A stretch of DNA of 64,000 bases from Tamlana sp038148895 (GTDB taxonomy: Bacteria > Bacteroidota > Bacteroidia > Flavobacteriales > Flavobacteriaceae). Each line of letters starts with the position of its first letter. Within the stretch, counting starts at the first letter, position 1. This document shows, piece by piece, positions 35,669-46,438 of the stretch. The notes below the pieces were generated by a model. The model made no database searches. It saw only the letters and a list, made by a program, of their open reading frames with translations, and was not told the origin of the DNA. A program made the translations under genes and the position numbers. The stretch lies in NCBI GenBank assembly GCA_038148895.1, contig JBBVGQ010000002.1; one strand, written 5' to 3'.

Positions 35669-38113
35669 ATGACAAAACATATTGTACATATTATTTTGTT
35701 ACTCTGTTTTATACAGCAACTCTATCCTCAAAATGACGATGGAGTTGTTGCGTTTGACATACCAGCCAGAAATTCTCTAAAATTTAACAGGTATATTATT
35801 AATCCAACCTTCAGTTTTGTTAGGGAACAAAATCGATATATCAGCTTCAATAACAAACGCGAATGGGTTCAATTTGATAACGCTCCGCAAACCTATTTAT
35901 TTAGTTATTCAGGTAGATTTAGAGAAAATATTGGTATTGGTGCTGGTTTGTTCCAGCAAAATTATGGTGTGTTAACCAACTTTGGAGGTGTATTGAATTT
36001 TGCATACAACGTGATTTTGGATAGGGAAAGTAATTTAACATTCGGATTGAATTTAGGATTCAATAAAAGTGGCATCAATGATGGAAATGTAATTACAAAC
36101 TTTCCAGACCCATCATTAAACAATATTCCATCCAACTCTGTTATTTCCATTAACCCTGGAATTAATTACGGTACGGCATTTTTTGATTTTGGATTATCTG
36201 TAAACAATTTGGTGTCTTACAATCTAACAAATTCAGTGATGATTGAAGATAACCCCGCTCAGGCATTGCAAGCACACATCATGTATACCGGATATGTTAA
36301 TAGCCGTGGTTTCTTTGATGAAAGTAAATTTTCTGGTTTACTAAGATCGGAATTTCAAAAAGAAGAAACCGTGATTTCCGGGCTCATGATGCTAACCGTG
36401 CCAAAAGGAATTTGGGCTCAAGTGGGGTATAACACATTGTATGGAATGTCAGCGGGTATCGGATTAAATATTAGTGAGCAATTAGCCATTGAATACAACT
36501 ACGAAAAAGCCATGGGTAATTTATCTGCTTTTGGTAACTCCCACGACATTACTTTGGCATTTAAATTTAATAATCCATTCAGATATAATTACAGTGGTGA
36601 CGACGAAGAGGAAGCTTTATTGATTCCTTCAAAAAGCAAAAATACTAGAGTGGCCAAACGTAGAGCTTCTTCAAGTCCAAAACCTCGTAAAAAACCAGAA
36701 ACCGAGGTTGCACAAGTAAAACAATTGGGTACGAATGGAATGTCTTCAAACGGTGTTGAAGAAACTAAAATAGAAGCTGCCCAAACGCAAACGGCAGAAA
36801 AAGAACAACAAGAACAAGCCAGATTAGCTGAAGAAGCTAGAATCAAGGCAGAGAGAGAGGAAAAATCTCGATTGGCAGAAGCAGCTAGAGTTAAAGCTGA
36901 ACAGGAAGAACAGGCAAGATTGGCCGAAGAAGCCAGAATAAAGGCAGAGAAAGAGGAAAAGGCGAGAATAGCGAAAGCAGCTAGAATAAAGGCTCAGCAA
37001 GAGGAACAGGCAAAAATAGCAGAATTAGCTAGAGTTAAAGCCGAGCAAGAAAAAGAAGCAAGATTGGCCGAGGAAGCCAGAATCAAGGCTGAGACAGAGG
37101 AAAAGGCAAGACTAGTTGAAGAAGCTAGAGTCAAAGCTGAACAGGCAGAACAAGCAAGGTTGGCTGAAGAAGCTAGAATTAAATCTGAAGAAGAAGCTAA
37201 ACAAAAGCTTGTAGAGGAAACTCAAGTTTCAGAAAATAATATAGTGTCTGGTTTTGTTCAAAAAATGAGCGACTTGGCAAAATCATCTGAGGAAACCAAT
37301 AAGCAACAGCGTGATTTATTGTTGAAATTAACCGAAAAAGTTGCCAGCAAGCAAAAAGATCTTGATGACCTTAAAGAGGAAAACGATTTAAGCGAGCAAG
37401 GAATTTATCAGGAACCAAAAGCGTTTAAGAGCGTTTCAGCAGAGAATGCTGTTTTAGAAACTCTTAAAACAGAAATAGATGACGCTATAAATGAGCAAAG
37501 TGAAAAAATAGCGGAACTGGAAAACCTTTATCAAGCTAGACTGAAAAAAGTTAAAAGTAAAAATGATGCCACTAATTTGGCCTATTTAGAAACCATAGAA
37601 ACTTTAAAAGAAGAGCAGTCTCAAATTGTTCAGTCTAAAGAAGAACTATATTCAACGTTAGCCGAAATTAAAGTGGCAACCGAAATTGAGAGAAAACGTA
37701 GGATCAAGCGAGCTCTTTATGATAATCAGGAAGATCAGTACAACAAAGATAGAGCTAGTTTGGAACGTATTAAAAAGTTTACCGAGCCAAGTGCAGAGCC
37801 ATTAACATCTGCAGATTTTGATAACGGCGAAGAGTTAAGCAACATTCAAATTGTAAAAGATGTTAAGCATGTTGATGAAGGATACTACGTGGTTGTGGCG
37901 GTGCATTCAGATGTAAATAAACGTGATGAGTTTTTATCAAAAGCAGTGGCTGCAGGTAGAACCGATATCGATTTCTTCTTTGATGTAAATACTAGTAAAT
38001 ACTACATCTATTACAATAAGTTTGATACTATTGATCAAGCTAAATCGATGATGGAAACGAAAGGAAGTGAGCCATATAACGGTAAAATGTCAATGGTTAA
38101 AATTGAAAACTAA
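35669..38113 (+). CDS. sprD: SprD-like protein: PorP/SprF barrel, long charged helix, SPOR-like C-terminus
   Basis: An 814-residue exported protein. Residues 1-21 are a signal peptide; about 25-310 form a PorP/SprF-type outer-membrane domain (NPTFSFVREQNRYISFNNKRE, GAGLFQQNYGVLTNFGGVLNFAY, IAIEYNYEKAMG-like strands). A basic linker (KNTRVAKRRASSSPKPRKK) leads to residues 382-509, eight 16-residue repeats of the type EQARLAEEARIKAERE, which should make one uninterrupted TolA-like helix. A second coiled coil follows, and the last 88 residues (YYVVVAVHSDVNKRDEF..., YYIYYNKFDTIDQAKSM) have the strand-helix order of a SPOR domain. Its ATG follows the sprC stop by one base. The barrel, rod and SPOR order suggests a link between outer membrane and peptidoglycan. 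Confidence 0.75.
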   Translation: MTKHIVHIILLLCFIQQLYPQNDDGVVAFDIPARNSLKFNRYIINPTFSFVREQNRYISFNNKREWVQFDNAPQTYLFSYSGRFRENIGIGAGLFQQNYGVLTNFGGVLNFAYNVILDRESNLTFGLNLGFNKSGINDGNVITNFPDPSLNNIPSNSVISINPGINYGTAFFDFGLSVNNLVSYNLTNSVMIEDNPAQALQAHIMYTGYVNSRGFFDESKFSGLLRSEFQKEETVISGLMMLTVPKGIWAQVGYNTLYGMSAGIGLNISEQLAIEYNYEKAMGNLSAFGNSHDITLAFKFNNPFRYNYSGDDEEEALLIPSKSKNTRVAKRRASSSPKPRKKPETEVAQVKQLGTNGMSSNGVEETKIEAAQTQTAEKEQQEQARLAEEARIKAEREEKSRLAEAARVKAEQEEQARLAEEARIKAEKEEKARIAKAARIKAQQEEQAKIAELARVKAEQEKEARLAEEARIKAETEEKARLVEEARVKAEQAEQARLAEEARIKSEEEAKQKLVEETQVSENNIVSGFVQKMSDLAKSSEETNKQQRDLLLKLTEKVASKQKDLDDLKEENDLSEQGIYQEPKAFKSVSAENAVLETLKTEIDDAINEQSEKIAELENLYQARLKKVKSKNDATNLAYLETIETLKEEQSQIVQSKEELYSTLAEIKVATEIERKRRIKRALYDNQEDQYNKDRASLERIKKFTEPSAEPLTSADFDNGEELSNIQIVKDVKHVDEGYYVVVAVHSDVNKRDEFLSKAVAAGRTDIDFFFDVNTSKYYIYYNKFDTIDQAKSMMETKGSEPYNGKMSMVKIEN
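36812..37195 (+). repeat. Eight tandem 48-bp repeats encoding a 16-residue helix unit
   Basis: Eight consecutive units of 16 codons with the consensus EQARLAEEARIKAEKE; each differs from the others at several codons, so the array is old or under selection and not a fresh expansion. It codes for residues 382-509 of the SprD-like protein and would extend about 19 nm as a single helix at 0.15 nm per residue. Confidence 0.85.
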
Positions 38114-38193
38114 AAACTAAATGATATAAATTACAGACTAACATTTCTTTTTGAAAAGCCCCAAGTAAAGAGGAGATGATAAATATAACGACT

Positions 38194-41100
38194 ATGAAAA
38201 AACCTACTTTAATAATTCAAGGACTTCTGATTTTGATGCTGTTGTTGAGCATGCAATCAATCGGACAAAATTTGGTTCCTTTTGTACCTCGATATGATGA
38301 GGCCATAAAGGGTGACATACTTTTAATAGGAAACAGTAACGTGGGGCTGCATGTCTCAGATCCTTACAACGGGAACGATACGAATGATAGGGTGGATGCT
38401 GCCGTTTATGTTGACATTGATGGAGACCCAAGTACGTTCAATTCCAGTAGTGCAGATTTGGATGTGCCGAATGATGTAAACTGTTATCAAATAGTCTATG
38501 CTGGTTTATATTGGAGTGCGGTTGTTAATGGGGCTGATCCAATTTCAGATGTTAAATTTAAAACACCTGGTGGAACTTATACAGATATAACAGGTACCCA
38601 GGTGTATTTCCAAAATGCCGCAAACAATAGCCAATCGAATACCTATGTGTATTATCATGACGTAACAGATATGTTAACGGCATTGCCAAATCCGGAAGGT
38701 ACATATTCAGTCGCAAACATTTCTTCTTTGGTTGGGCCACAACCCAATCAAGAAGGACTTTCAGCTGGATGGTCGCTTTTCATAGTTTATGAAGACCCTT
38801 TATTGCCTAGTAAATATATCACATCCTTTGATGGATTTACTAAAATTACATCTACCATTAGTGAAACCTTTCCTGTATCAGGATTTCAAACTATTCCGGT
38901 AGGACCCGTTCGTGCCAAGTTTGCATTTAGTACCATTGAAGGAGACAGAAGATATACAGGAGATTATTTAAGGCTTAATGGGACCACAATTGATGCCACA
39001 AATAGTGCAGGTACGGTGATACGACCAGGAAATAACTTTTTTAACAGTACAGTTTCTTATATAGATCCAGTTACCAATACCCCAGAACTTTTTACAACAA
39101 GAGTGCCTGATGGTTCAAATACCCTAGGTTTTGATGCAGGTATCATCAATATTCCGAACGCGGGAAACACAATAATTGCCAATGGGGCAACATCTGCTAC
39201 CATTAGCTTAGGAAGTAATTTGGATATTTATTACTACTATTTCAGTGCATTTGCCATCGAAATTATAGCACCAAATATTGTATTGACCAAAATTGTTGAA
39301 GATTCGCTAGGAAACGATATCGGTGGTCAGATAGTAGATTTAGGTGACGAACTTTATTATACTATTGGTTTTCAGAATAACGGTAATGATGATGCTAGGG
39401 ATATGATAATTAGGGATATACTTCCAATCAATGTTGTTTTTAATTATCCTTCCGATATAGATACATTGCCTCCAGGTGTAACTGTTCAGAGCTACGACCC
39501 AAATACCAGAGAGCTTATTTTTAGCATAGATGAATCCATTGTTGAGGAGAATGACCCGGTTTCAGAAATTCGTTTTAAAGTTACCGTAGTATCTACGTGT
39601 AGCTTGTTAAGTGATGCCTGCGCCAACATTATTAACAATCAAGCATATGCTACTTATAAGGGTACCATAAACCCAGATTTTATTATTTCAGACGACCCAA
39701 GTTATGCAAGTAATACAGGGTGTTTGTTGAATCCTGGTGCAACCAATTTTCTTGCCGATTTAAATGATTGTACTTTTGAAGAGGAAGTAATTTTATGTGG
39801 TTCAAGTGTAACCCTAACTGCAGGTAGTGGCTACGACGCTTATACTTGGTCTACAAGTCCAACGGGCACACCAGTAATAGGTACAACGCAATCCATAACC
39901 GTAACACAAACAGGAACTTACTATGTTCATAATACCGCGGTTGCTCCTTGTCAGTCAACTGACCAAGTGTTTAATGTCATTACCTTTGGAGCTAACGTGA
40001 CCAATCCTGTTATTCCTTTTGCTGATGAAGTTGTAACATGTCCTAACGATGGTAAATTACTGCCAAATATATTCTTGTGCGGTGCGAACGATTCGCGATA
40101 TATAGAAACAGGTATTACTGATACAACATCAATGATTTGGGAAGTATTAGACGAGGGAAGTTGTGCTGCTGTTGCCAACGAAGATTGTGCCAATGAAGAT
40201 CCAGCCTGTTCTTGGAACCAAGTTGAAACGGGACCAAACTTTTTAGTCGATACGGCAGGACAATATAGATTGACGTTGAACTATTCAGGCGGTTGTTTCA
40301 ATCAGTTTTATTTTAACGTTTATACCAATTTGTTGGTTCCAACAGTTACCTCAAGAGATATTTATTGCACCACGCCCGGTGAAATTGTTATTGGAAGCGT
40401 GCCTAGTGGCTACGAGTATAGTATTGATGGTGTAAATTATCAACCAAGTAATACGTTTTCAGTAAATACTTCCGGTATTTATTCGGTTTATATCAGACAA
40501 ATCGGAGTATCACCAAATCCATGTATTTTTTCAGTACCTGATGTTCAAATTAGGGACAGGGATTTTACCGTTTCAACCATTATCAATCAACCATTATGTC
40601 ACGGCGAACGAGGAAGTGTTGTGCTGGCTGCCAATGATGTTCGTCCGCAATATTTCTTTTCAATTTATGACGGGGGAACTTTGGTAAACAGTGTTGGACC
40701 AATTACGCAAAGTGACTATACCTTCAGTAATTTAAATCCGGGGATATATACCGTTAATGTATCAACCGAAGATGGCTGTGCCTATACAGGAGATATTGAA
40801 ATCATCGAACCACCTTTATTAACGGCCACTGCTGCACTCACTAAACCCTTAACTTGTACCGATGGTGAAATAACCGTTTATCCAGTAGGCGGAACTCCAC
40901 CATATTACTATTTTGTTAACAGTACAACTGTTTTTCAAGGAACACCAATAATAAATGTTACAGCACCTGGGGTTTATGATATTACGGTTGTTGATGCCAA
41001 TAACTGTTCGGCAGATACATCCATTACCGTTGATGCTCTTTTACCACCGGATTTCACAATGTCGCAATCAGATATATTATGTGCTGACAACGGAAATGTT

Positions 41101-44100
41101 GGAAGCATTGTTGTGAACGTAACGAACCCTAACGGAAATACTTTAGAATATAGCATTGATAACGGTGTAACTTTTGTAAGTTCCCCAACTTTTACAGGTC
41201 TTGCGGCGGGTACTTATGATGTGGTCGTTCAATACAGCGTAGGGCCTGACGTGTGTACCACAGCTCCACAAAGTATAACCATTACCACACAACCGGCCAT
41301 TACTGGGACAGCAACCTTAACAACACCATATTCTTGTACAAGTACCGGTGAAATTTCGGTTTCTGGTGTTTCAGGTGGAACAGCTCCCTACGAATACAGT
41401 ATTGATGGTTTTAACTTTCAAGCTGGAACAACATTTACTGGACTTACGGATGGAACGTATACAGTAACTATTCGTGATTCAGGAGGTTGTACGTTTATTA
41501 CAGCGCCAATTACAATTGACCCAATTGACCCAATAACCGATTTAACATTCAGTAATACGCCAATAAGTTGTCCATCGTTAACTACCAATGTGACCGTTGA
41601 TGCCGTTGGAGGAAGAAATCCAATTCAATATCAAATTATTGCACCAGCAATAGCGGCCACGCCATATCAGAATTCTAAGAATTTTAACGGATTAACACCA
41701 GGAACATATACGTTTCAGGTTATAGATGCCAATGGATGTACGTATAGCGAATCATATACAATTCCTCCGTTACCTGCCGTTACAGTGAATACTGTACTAA
41801 CCAAAGATTTAGACTGTACAGCTTCACCTGATGCCGTTATTACAGGTACTATTACCAGTGGAACAGCACCATTTACTTATGCTGTTTCTATTAATGGTGG
41901 TGCTTATACTAATTTAGGAGCAACGGGTTCTCCTTTTACTTATACAACAGCAATGGATGGTATGTATCAATTCGAAATAACCGATGCCAATGGTTGTAGT
42001 GTAGAATCAAGCGTTCAAACCATAAATACTATTTCATTACCTGAAATAACTTCCGTTACGTCAACGCCAAACTTATGTAATGGTGATACATTTGGTGCTA
42101 TTCAAGTTGTAATCAATAATACTGTTGGAACGCCTCCATTTGCAATCAATGTTTATAATGATACCACTGGAACGGATTATGGTACACAAACATCAGGTTT
42201 GCCAGCAGGAAATTATACCATTACGCTTACCGATTCTAAATCTTGTACAGATATTGAAACCGTAACTATTTCAGAGCCAGATGCTATTGCGTTTACTTTG
42301 TCAAAAGTAGATATCACGTGTAACAACCCAGGTGGTTCTAGTCTTGGGGAAATCACAGTTGAGAACGTTACGGGAGGAACAGCACCTTTCACTTATTACA
42401 TTACCAATAATTTTGGTGATGTGATTCCAGGAAACCCTTATTCTGCGGTATCCAATGAAAATCATACGTTTAATATCATCAATTTTGGAAATTATACTGT
42501 TAATGTGGTTGATGCCAATGGATGTAGCCTATCGCAACAAGTTGTAATGGCATCGCCTCCGTCTGATTTATTGATTGATGTTTCAACTGTTCCATCAGAT
42601 TGTACTATTGGTGGTACAGCAACGGTTCAAGTAATTTCGGCGGTGGGAAGCGGAAGCTATGAGTTTGGTATCTTGGAATTCAATTCCGCTCCTTATACAT
42701 CGACCTATTTTGGTCCGGACCTTCCTGGTGGAGATACACGAACGTTTACCAATTTAGTGCCTGGGGTACTTTATACTTTTGTTGTTCATGACCTTACAAC
42801 GGATTGTTATTACGTAAAATCTGCTGATACTGAAATTGACGCGGCATCAACAATGACTTCATCTGTTGTACCTAATAATGTGGTTTGTCAAGGTGAAAAC
42901 AATGGTAGTGTCACCTTTACTATTGACAATTTTGACAGCACAACAACGTCTGTAGATTATGAAATCTATTCCGCGTTTGATAATGTTTTGGTTGACGGGT
43001 CAACAAACGTGGCCGTAACTTTTGGAACACCTGAAACGGTAACAACACCTTCACCGGGAACTTTATCGCCCGGTCAATATTATATCGTCTTTACTGAAAA
43101 TGGAACGGGTGCATTTAATGGATGCCAATCGGCTTCAGCCATTTTTGATATAAATGAGTCTGCCGTCGATTTGGATGTAACGGCTACAGTCAATCAAAAT
43201 GCAAACTGTAATCCAACTTCTGGAGTAATAAGCGCTATTGCAACCAATGGTACAGCGCCATATTTATTTCAACTGACAACATCTGCTGTACCACCATTAG
43301 ATACAGACCCATCATGGGCTTCAGCAAATACATTTAATGCCGATGCAGGAACGTACTATGTACATGTCATCGATGCCTACGGATGTATTAAATCAACCCC
43401 TGCAATCGTTCTAGGTACTGACCCAGAGCCTGTAATCGCCGCTGTAACCAATAATCAGTGTACTGTAACCGAAGGGAATTTTGAAATTGATGTTACATTA
43501 ACAACTCCGGGCATAGCCCCATACAGTTACAGCATTGATGGTGGAGCTTTTCAAACACGCACTGCACCTTTCAGCATTTCAAATTTAGCTTCAGGAATCC
43601 ATACTGTTGAGGTTCGTGATGCCAATGGTTGTGGAAATTTAGTAACCATTGATATTGAAGCCCCAATTGAATTAGTGCCAGATGTAACAGCCTTGGCCAC
43701 TTGTAACGATGATGATGGCGAAGTAACCATTACAGGAAATGGTGGTTCAGGTTCATATACTTATGCTATAAGTCCGAATCTAGCATCCATTAGTTTAAGT
43801 GGCAATGTGTTTTCTGGAGTACCATCAGGAACTTACACAGTAACCATAACTGATGCAGTAACCGGATGTACCAATGATGCATCTATAGTTGTTCAGCAGG
43901 AAACACCTCCAACAGTGACTACACAACCAACCGCAGTGACTTGTTTTGGAGATAATAACGGTTCCTTTGAAATTAATGTGAGCGATTATTCAGGGCCATA
44001 TAACTACGAAGTTTTTGATGCTTTGGGGGCTTCGGTAACAGGCATTATTGCTGCCAATACTACAACAAACCCAGAACTGGTAACAGGCATGTTGGCTGGA

Positions 44101-46404
44101 ACCTATTCGGTGGTTATTACTGAAACAGCTAGCCCATTTTGTACAGCTAGTTCCAATGCAATTGTTAGTTCTCCATCTGAACCTTTGGTGTTGGTTGCCA
44201 ATGAAACTTCCAATGTAACCTGTGATGATGACAAAGGAACCATCACGGCTGTTGCCACGGGAGGTTGGGGCAGTTATGAATATGAATTGATAGGTGCAGC
44301 TACGGTAGCCTATTCGCCTAACGGAACATTTACAGGCTTATCTGCCGGTGCTTATACCGTTAACGTTCGTGATGCAGGAGGGTGTATCGTTTCAGAAAAT
44401 ATAAACTTGAACCTTCCTACACCTATAGATGCTACTATTAACGCTAGCCCAAGTTTATTATCTTGTTTTGGAGATGCAAATGCTACAATAACAGTAAGCG
44501 CAACAGGAGGGCAAGGAAGCAATTATACTTATGTACTTAATATGATTGCTCCAACAGTAAGTTCATCAGGACCCCAAACATCTCCAGTTTTTGGTGGATT
44601 GGGTGCAGGAACCTACAACGTTACGGTGACAGACGGATATAATTGTGAATTCACTTCGGCCGATGTTACCATTACAGAGCCTTCTCCAATTGAAGCTCTT
44701 TTGGTTAAAGAAACATCACAAACCTGCTTAACAAATGCAACCTTAACACTAAGTGCAGCTGGAGGCACAGGAAATTATGAATATAGCAATAGTTCGACTT
44801 TTTCAACTATTTTAGGCTCATTTGCGTCATCAGTTACTTTCCCAGTTTCTCCAGGAACTTATGAATACTATGTTCGCGATGCCAATGGGTGTACTGCAAT
44901 GGTTTCCAATGAAATAACCATTGATCCATTACCAGCATTAACGGTTAATCTAGATACAACAAATGCCACTATCAATTGTGCGGGAGATACAGACGGTGTC
45001 ATCATCGCTATGGCACAAGGTGGTTTGGGCAACTATGTTTATACACTTCAAGATACGTCTGGTAACGATATAACGCCAGTTACCCAAGATAGCCCAGGAG
45101 TATTCACAAACTTACCGATTGGTAGCTACCAGGTTAGAGTTGAAAGTGGCGATTGTTTAATTACAAGTGCACAGGTTACCATTACAGAACCTGCTACACC
45201 GTTAACCGCTAGTTTTGTTCCGTCTGATATTACCTGTCCTGGGACAAACAATGGGATGTTGGAAATAACAGCTTCTGGTGGAACTGGAATTATAAAATAC
45301 GCCATTTCACCACGTATGGATCAATTTTTTGATGACCCAATTTTTGATGAACTGGCTCCAGGAAATTATCAAGCGATTGCCCAAGATGAGTTAGGTTGTT
45401 TTGTCTTTTTTGATTTTACCATTAATGATGCGATTCCTACAGTATTGACCATTGTTCCAGGTTCTGTTGTTCCTGAAGATTGTGATGGGGATAACAACGG
45501 GGCATTTAGCATTGAAATATCAGGAGGACAAATGCCCTATAGCGTTGCTTTAGATGACCCGAATGGAACCTACACCACAGGAACAACAACACAAACGTTT
45601 TTTGATTTCACTGGACTTGGTGGAGGAGACCATATCGTTTATGTGCGCGATAACCTAGGCTGCGAGACAGAATGGAACATTCCATTCCCTGAATTTATAC
45701 ATATAGATCCAATTGCTGTTGTTGAGTATGGTTGTACCAATAATTTATCTACAAACATGGTCACAGTAACCACTGATGATAGCGTTGATCCTGTGGATTT
45801 AGATTACTCATTGGATGGTGGTCCGTATCAAGCCAGTAATATTTTCATCGATGTGCCTGCTGGTTTAGGACATTACATTGATGTAAGACATACCAGTGGA
45901 TGTGTTCAAAGAACTGAATCTTTTGATATTGAAGGGTTTGACCCGCTTCAAATGGCATTGGATGACAGTGAATTAAACCTGATTAGAGCCATTACAACAG
46001 GAGGTGCAGAACCTTATGAGTATACCTTGAACGGAGTATCTTATGGTAGTGAAGATACCTTTATCATCTATGAATCTGGCAACTATACGGTAACGGTAAC
46101 CGATGCCTATGGTTGTGTTGTAACGGCTTCAGGGTATTTTGAATACATCGATGTTTGTATTCCAAACTATTTTGTACCACAAAATGGTGGATGGGGACCA
46201 GGATGCACCAGTCAGTATAGAAATTTAACCTTTGACATTTTTGATAGATACGGACGTAAAATTGCCACTTTGGGTGTTGACGAAAAATGGGACGGTAAAT
46301 ACAACGGTAAAGAGTTGCCTACTGGAGACTACTGGTACGTTGTTAAGTTGAATGACACTAAAGATAAACGTGATTTTGTTGGACATTTTACATTGTATAG
46401 ATAG
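38194..46404 (+). CDS. sprB: SprB-like giant gliding-motility adhesin
   Basis: A 2736-residue surface protein. After a signal peptide (MKKPTLIIQG...SIGQ) come about 430 residues with a globular beta-rich N-terminal region and a DUF11-like unit (IVLTKIVEDSLGNDI, YYTIGFQNNGNDDARDMIIRDILP). From about residue 730 to 2620 there are roughly 17 SprB repeats, each near 80-90 residues, with the pattern GGTAPYxYSIDG...F.GL..GTYTVTVRDANGC. The last 85 residues are a type B sorting domain (IFDRYGRKIATLG, EKWDGKYNGKELPTGDYWYVVKL). The protein is far shorter than the over-6000-residue SprB of F. johnsoniae but has the same plan. The ATG at 38194 opens the signal peptide; an in-frame ATG at 38176 has a GAGGAG just before it. 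Confidence 0.85.
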   Translation: MKKPTLIIQGLLILMLLLSMQSIGQNLVPFVPRYDEAIKGDILLIGNSNVGLHVSDPYNGNDTNDRVDAAVYVDIDGDPSTFNSSSADLDVPNDVNCYQIVYAGLYWSAVVNGADPISDVKFKTPGGTYTDITGTQVYFQNAANNSQSNTYVYYHDVTDMLTALPNPEGTYSVANISSLVGPQPNQEGLSAGWSLFIVYEDPLLPSKYITSFDGFTKITSTISETFPVSGFQTIPVGPVRAKFAFSTIEGDRRYTGDYLRLNGTTIDATNSAGTVIRPGNNFFNSTVSYIDPVTNTPELFTTRVPDGSNTLGFDAGIINIPNAGNTIIANGATSATISLGSNLDIYYYYFSAFAIEIIAPNIVLTKIVEDSLGNDIGGQIVDLGDELYYTIGFQNNGNDDARDMIIRDILPINVVFNYPSDIDTLPPGVTVQSYDPNTRELIFSIDESIVEENDPVSEIRFKVTVVSTCSLLSDACANIINNQAYATYKGTINPDFIISDDPSYASNTGCLLNPGATNFLADLNDCTFEEEVILCGSSVTLTAGSGYDAYTWSTSPTGTPVIGTTQSITVTQTGTYYVHNTAVAPCQSTDQVFNVITFGANVTNPVIPFADEVVTCPNDGKLLPNIFLCGANDSRYIETGITDTTSMIWEVLDEGSCAAVANEDCANEDPACSWNQVETGPNFLVDTAGQYRLTLNYSGGCFNQFYFNVYTNLLVPTVTSRDIYCTTPGEIVIGSVPSGYEYSIDGVNYQPSNTFSVNTSGIYSVYIRQIGVSPNPCIFSVPDVQIRDRDFTVSTIINQPLCHGERGSVVLAANDVRPQYFFSIYDGGTLVNSVGPITQSDYTFSNLNPGIYTVNVSTEDGCAYTGDIEIIEPPLLTATAALTKPLTCTDGEITVYPVGGTPPYYYFVNSTTVFQGTPIINVTAPGVYDITVVDANNCSADTSITVDALLPPDFTMSQSDILCADNGNVGSIVVNVTNPNGNTLEYSIDNGVTFVSSPTFTGLAAGTYDVVVQYSVGPDVCTTAPQSITITTQPAITGTATLTTPYSCTSTGEISVSGVSGGTAPYEYSIDGFNFQAGTTFTGLTDGTYTVTIRDSGGCTFITAPITIDPIDPITDLTFSNTPISCPSLTTNVTVDAVGGRNPIQYQIIAPAIAATPYQNSKNFNGLTPGTYTFQVIDANGCTYSESYTIPPLPAVTVNTVLTKDLDCTASPDAVITGTITSGTAPFTYAVSINGGAYTNLGATGSPFTYTTAMDGMYQFEITDANGCSVESSVQTINTISLPEITSVTSTPNLCNGDTFGAIQVVINNTVGTPPFAINVYNDTTGTDYGTQTSGLPAGNYTITLTDSKSCTDIETVTISEPDAIAFTLSKVDITCNNPGGSSLGEITVENVTGGTAPFTYYITNNFGDVIPGNPYSAVSNENHTFNIINFGNYTVNVVDANGCSLSQQVVMASPPSDLLIDVSTVPSDCTIGGTATVQVISAVGSGSYEFGILEFNSAPYTSTYFGPDLPGGDTRTFTNLVPGVLYTFVVHDLTTDCYYVKSADTEIDAASTMTSSVVPNNVVCQGENNGSVTFTIDNFDSTTTSVDYEIYSAFDNVLVDGSTNVAVTFGTPETVTTPSPGTLSPGQYYIVFTENGTGAFNGCQSASAIFDINESAVDLDVTATVNQNANCNPTSGVISAIATNGTAPYLFQLTTSAVPPLDTDPSWASANTFNADAGTYYVHVIDAYGCIKSTPAIVLGTDPEPVIAAVTNNQCTVTEGNFEIDVTLTTPGIAPYSYSIDGGAFQTRTAPFSISNLASGIHTVEVRDANGCGNLVTIDIEAPIELVPDVTALATCNDDDGEVTITGNGGSGSYTYAISPNLASISLSGNVFSGVPSGTYTVTITDAVTGCTNDASIVVQQETPPTVTTQPTAVTCFGDNNGSFEINVSDYSGPYNYEVFDALGASVTGIIAANTTTNPELVTGMLAGTYSVVITETASPFCTASSNAIVSSPSEPLVLVANETSNVTCDDDKGTITAVATGGWGSYEYELIGAATVAYSPNGTFTGLSAGAYTVNVRDAGGCIVSENINLNLPTPIDATINASPSLLSCFGDANATITVSATGGQGSNYTYVLNMIAPTVSSSGPQTSPVFGGLGAGTYNVTVTDGYNCEFTSADVTITEPSPIEALLVKETSQTCLTNATLTLSAAGGTGNYEYSNSSTFSTILGSFASSVTFPVSPGTYEYYVRDANGCTAMVSNEITIDPLPALTVNLDTTNATINCAGDTDGVIIAMAQGGLGNYVYTLQDTSGNDITPVTQDSPGVFTNLPIGSYQVRVESGDCLITSAQVTITEPATPLTASFVPSDITCPGTNNGMLEITASGGTGIIKYAISPRMDQFFDDPIFDELAPGNYQAIAQDELGCFVFFDFTINDAIPTVLTIVPGSVVPEDCDGDNNGAFSIEISGGQMPYSVALDDPNGTYTTGTTTQTFFDFTGLGGGDHIVYVRDNLGCETEWNIPFPEFIHIDPIAVVEYGCTNNLSTNMVTVTTDDSVDPVDLDYSLDGGPYQASNIFIDVPAGLGHYIDVRHTSGCVQRTESFDIEGFDPLQMALDDSELNLIRAITTGGAEPYEYTLNGVSYGSEDTFIIYESGNYTVTVTDAYGCVVTASGYFEYIDVCIPNYFVPQNGGWGPGCTSQYRNLTFDIFDRYGRKIATLGVDEKWDGKYNGKELPTGDYWYVVKLNDTKDKRDFVGHFTLYR

Positions 46405-46438
46405 GTAATTAGGGGTATAAACCACTAAATAGAAAATT

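Noticed and set aside
40974..41156. Antisense ORFs within the giant SprB-like gene and many other shadow ORFs
   Set aside because: They lie wholly inside well-supported genes in other frames and show no domain, signal or promoter.
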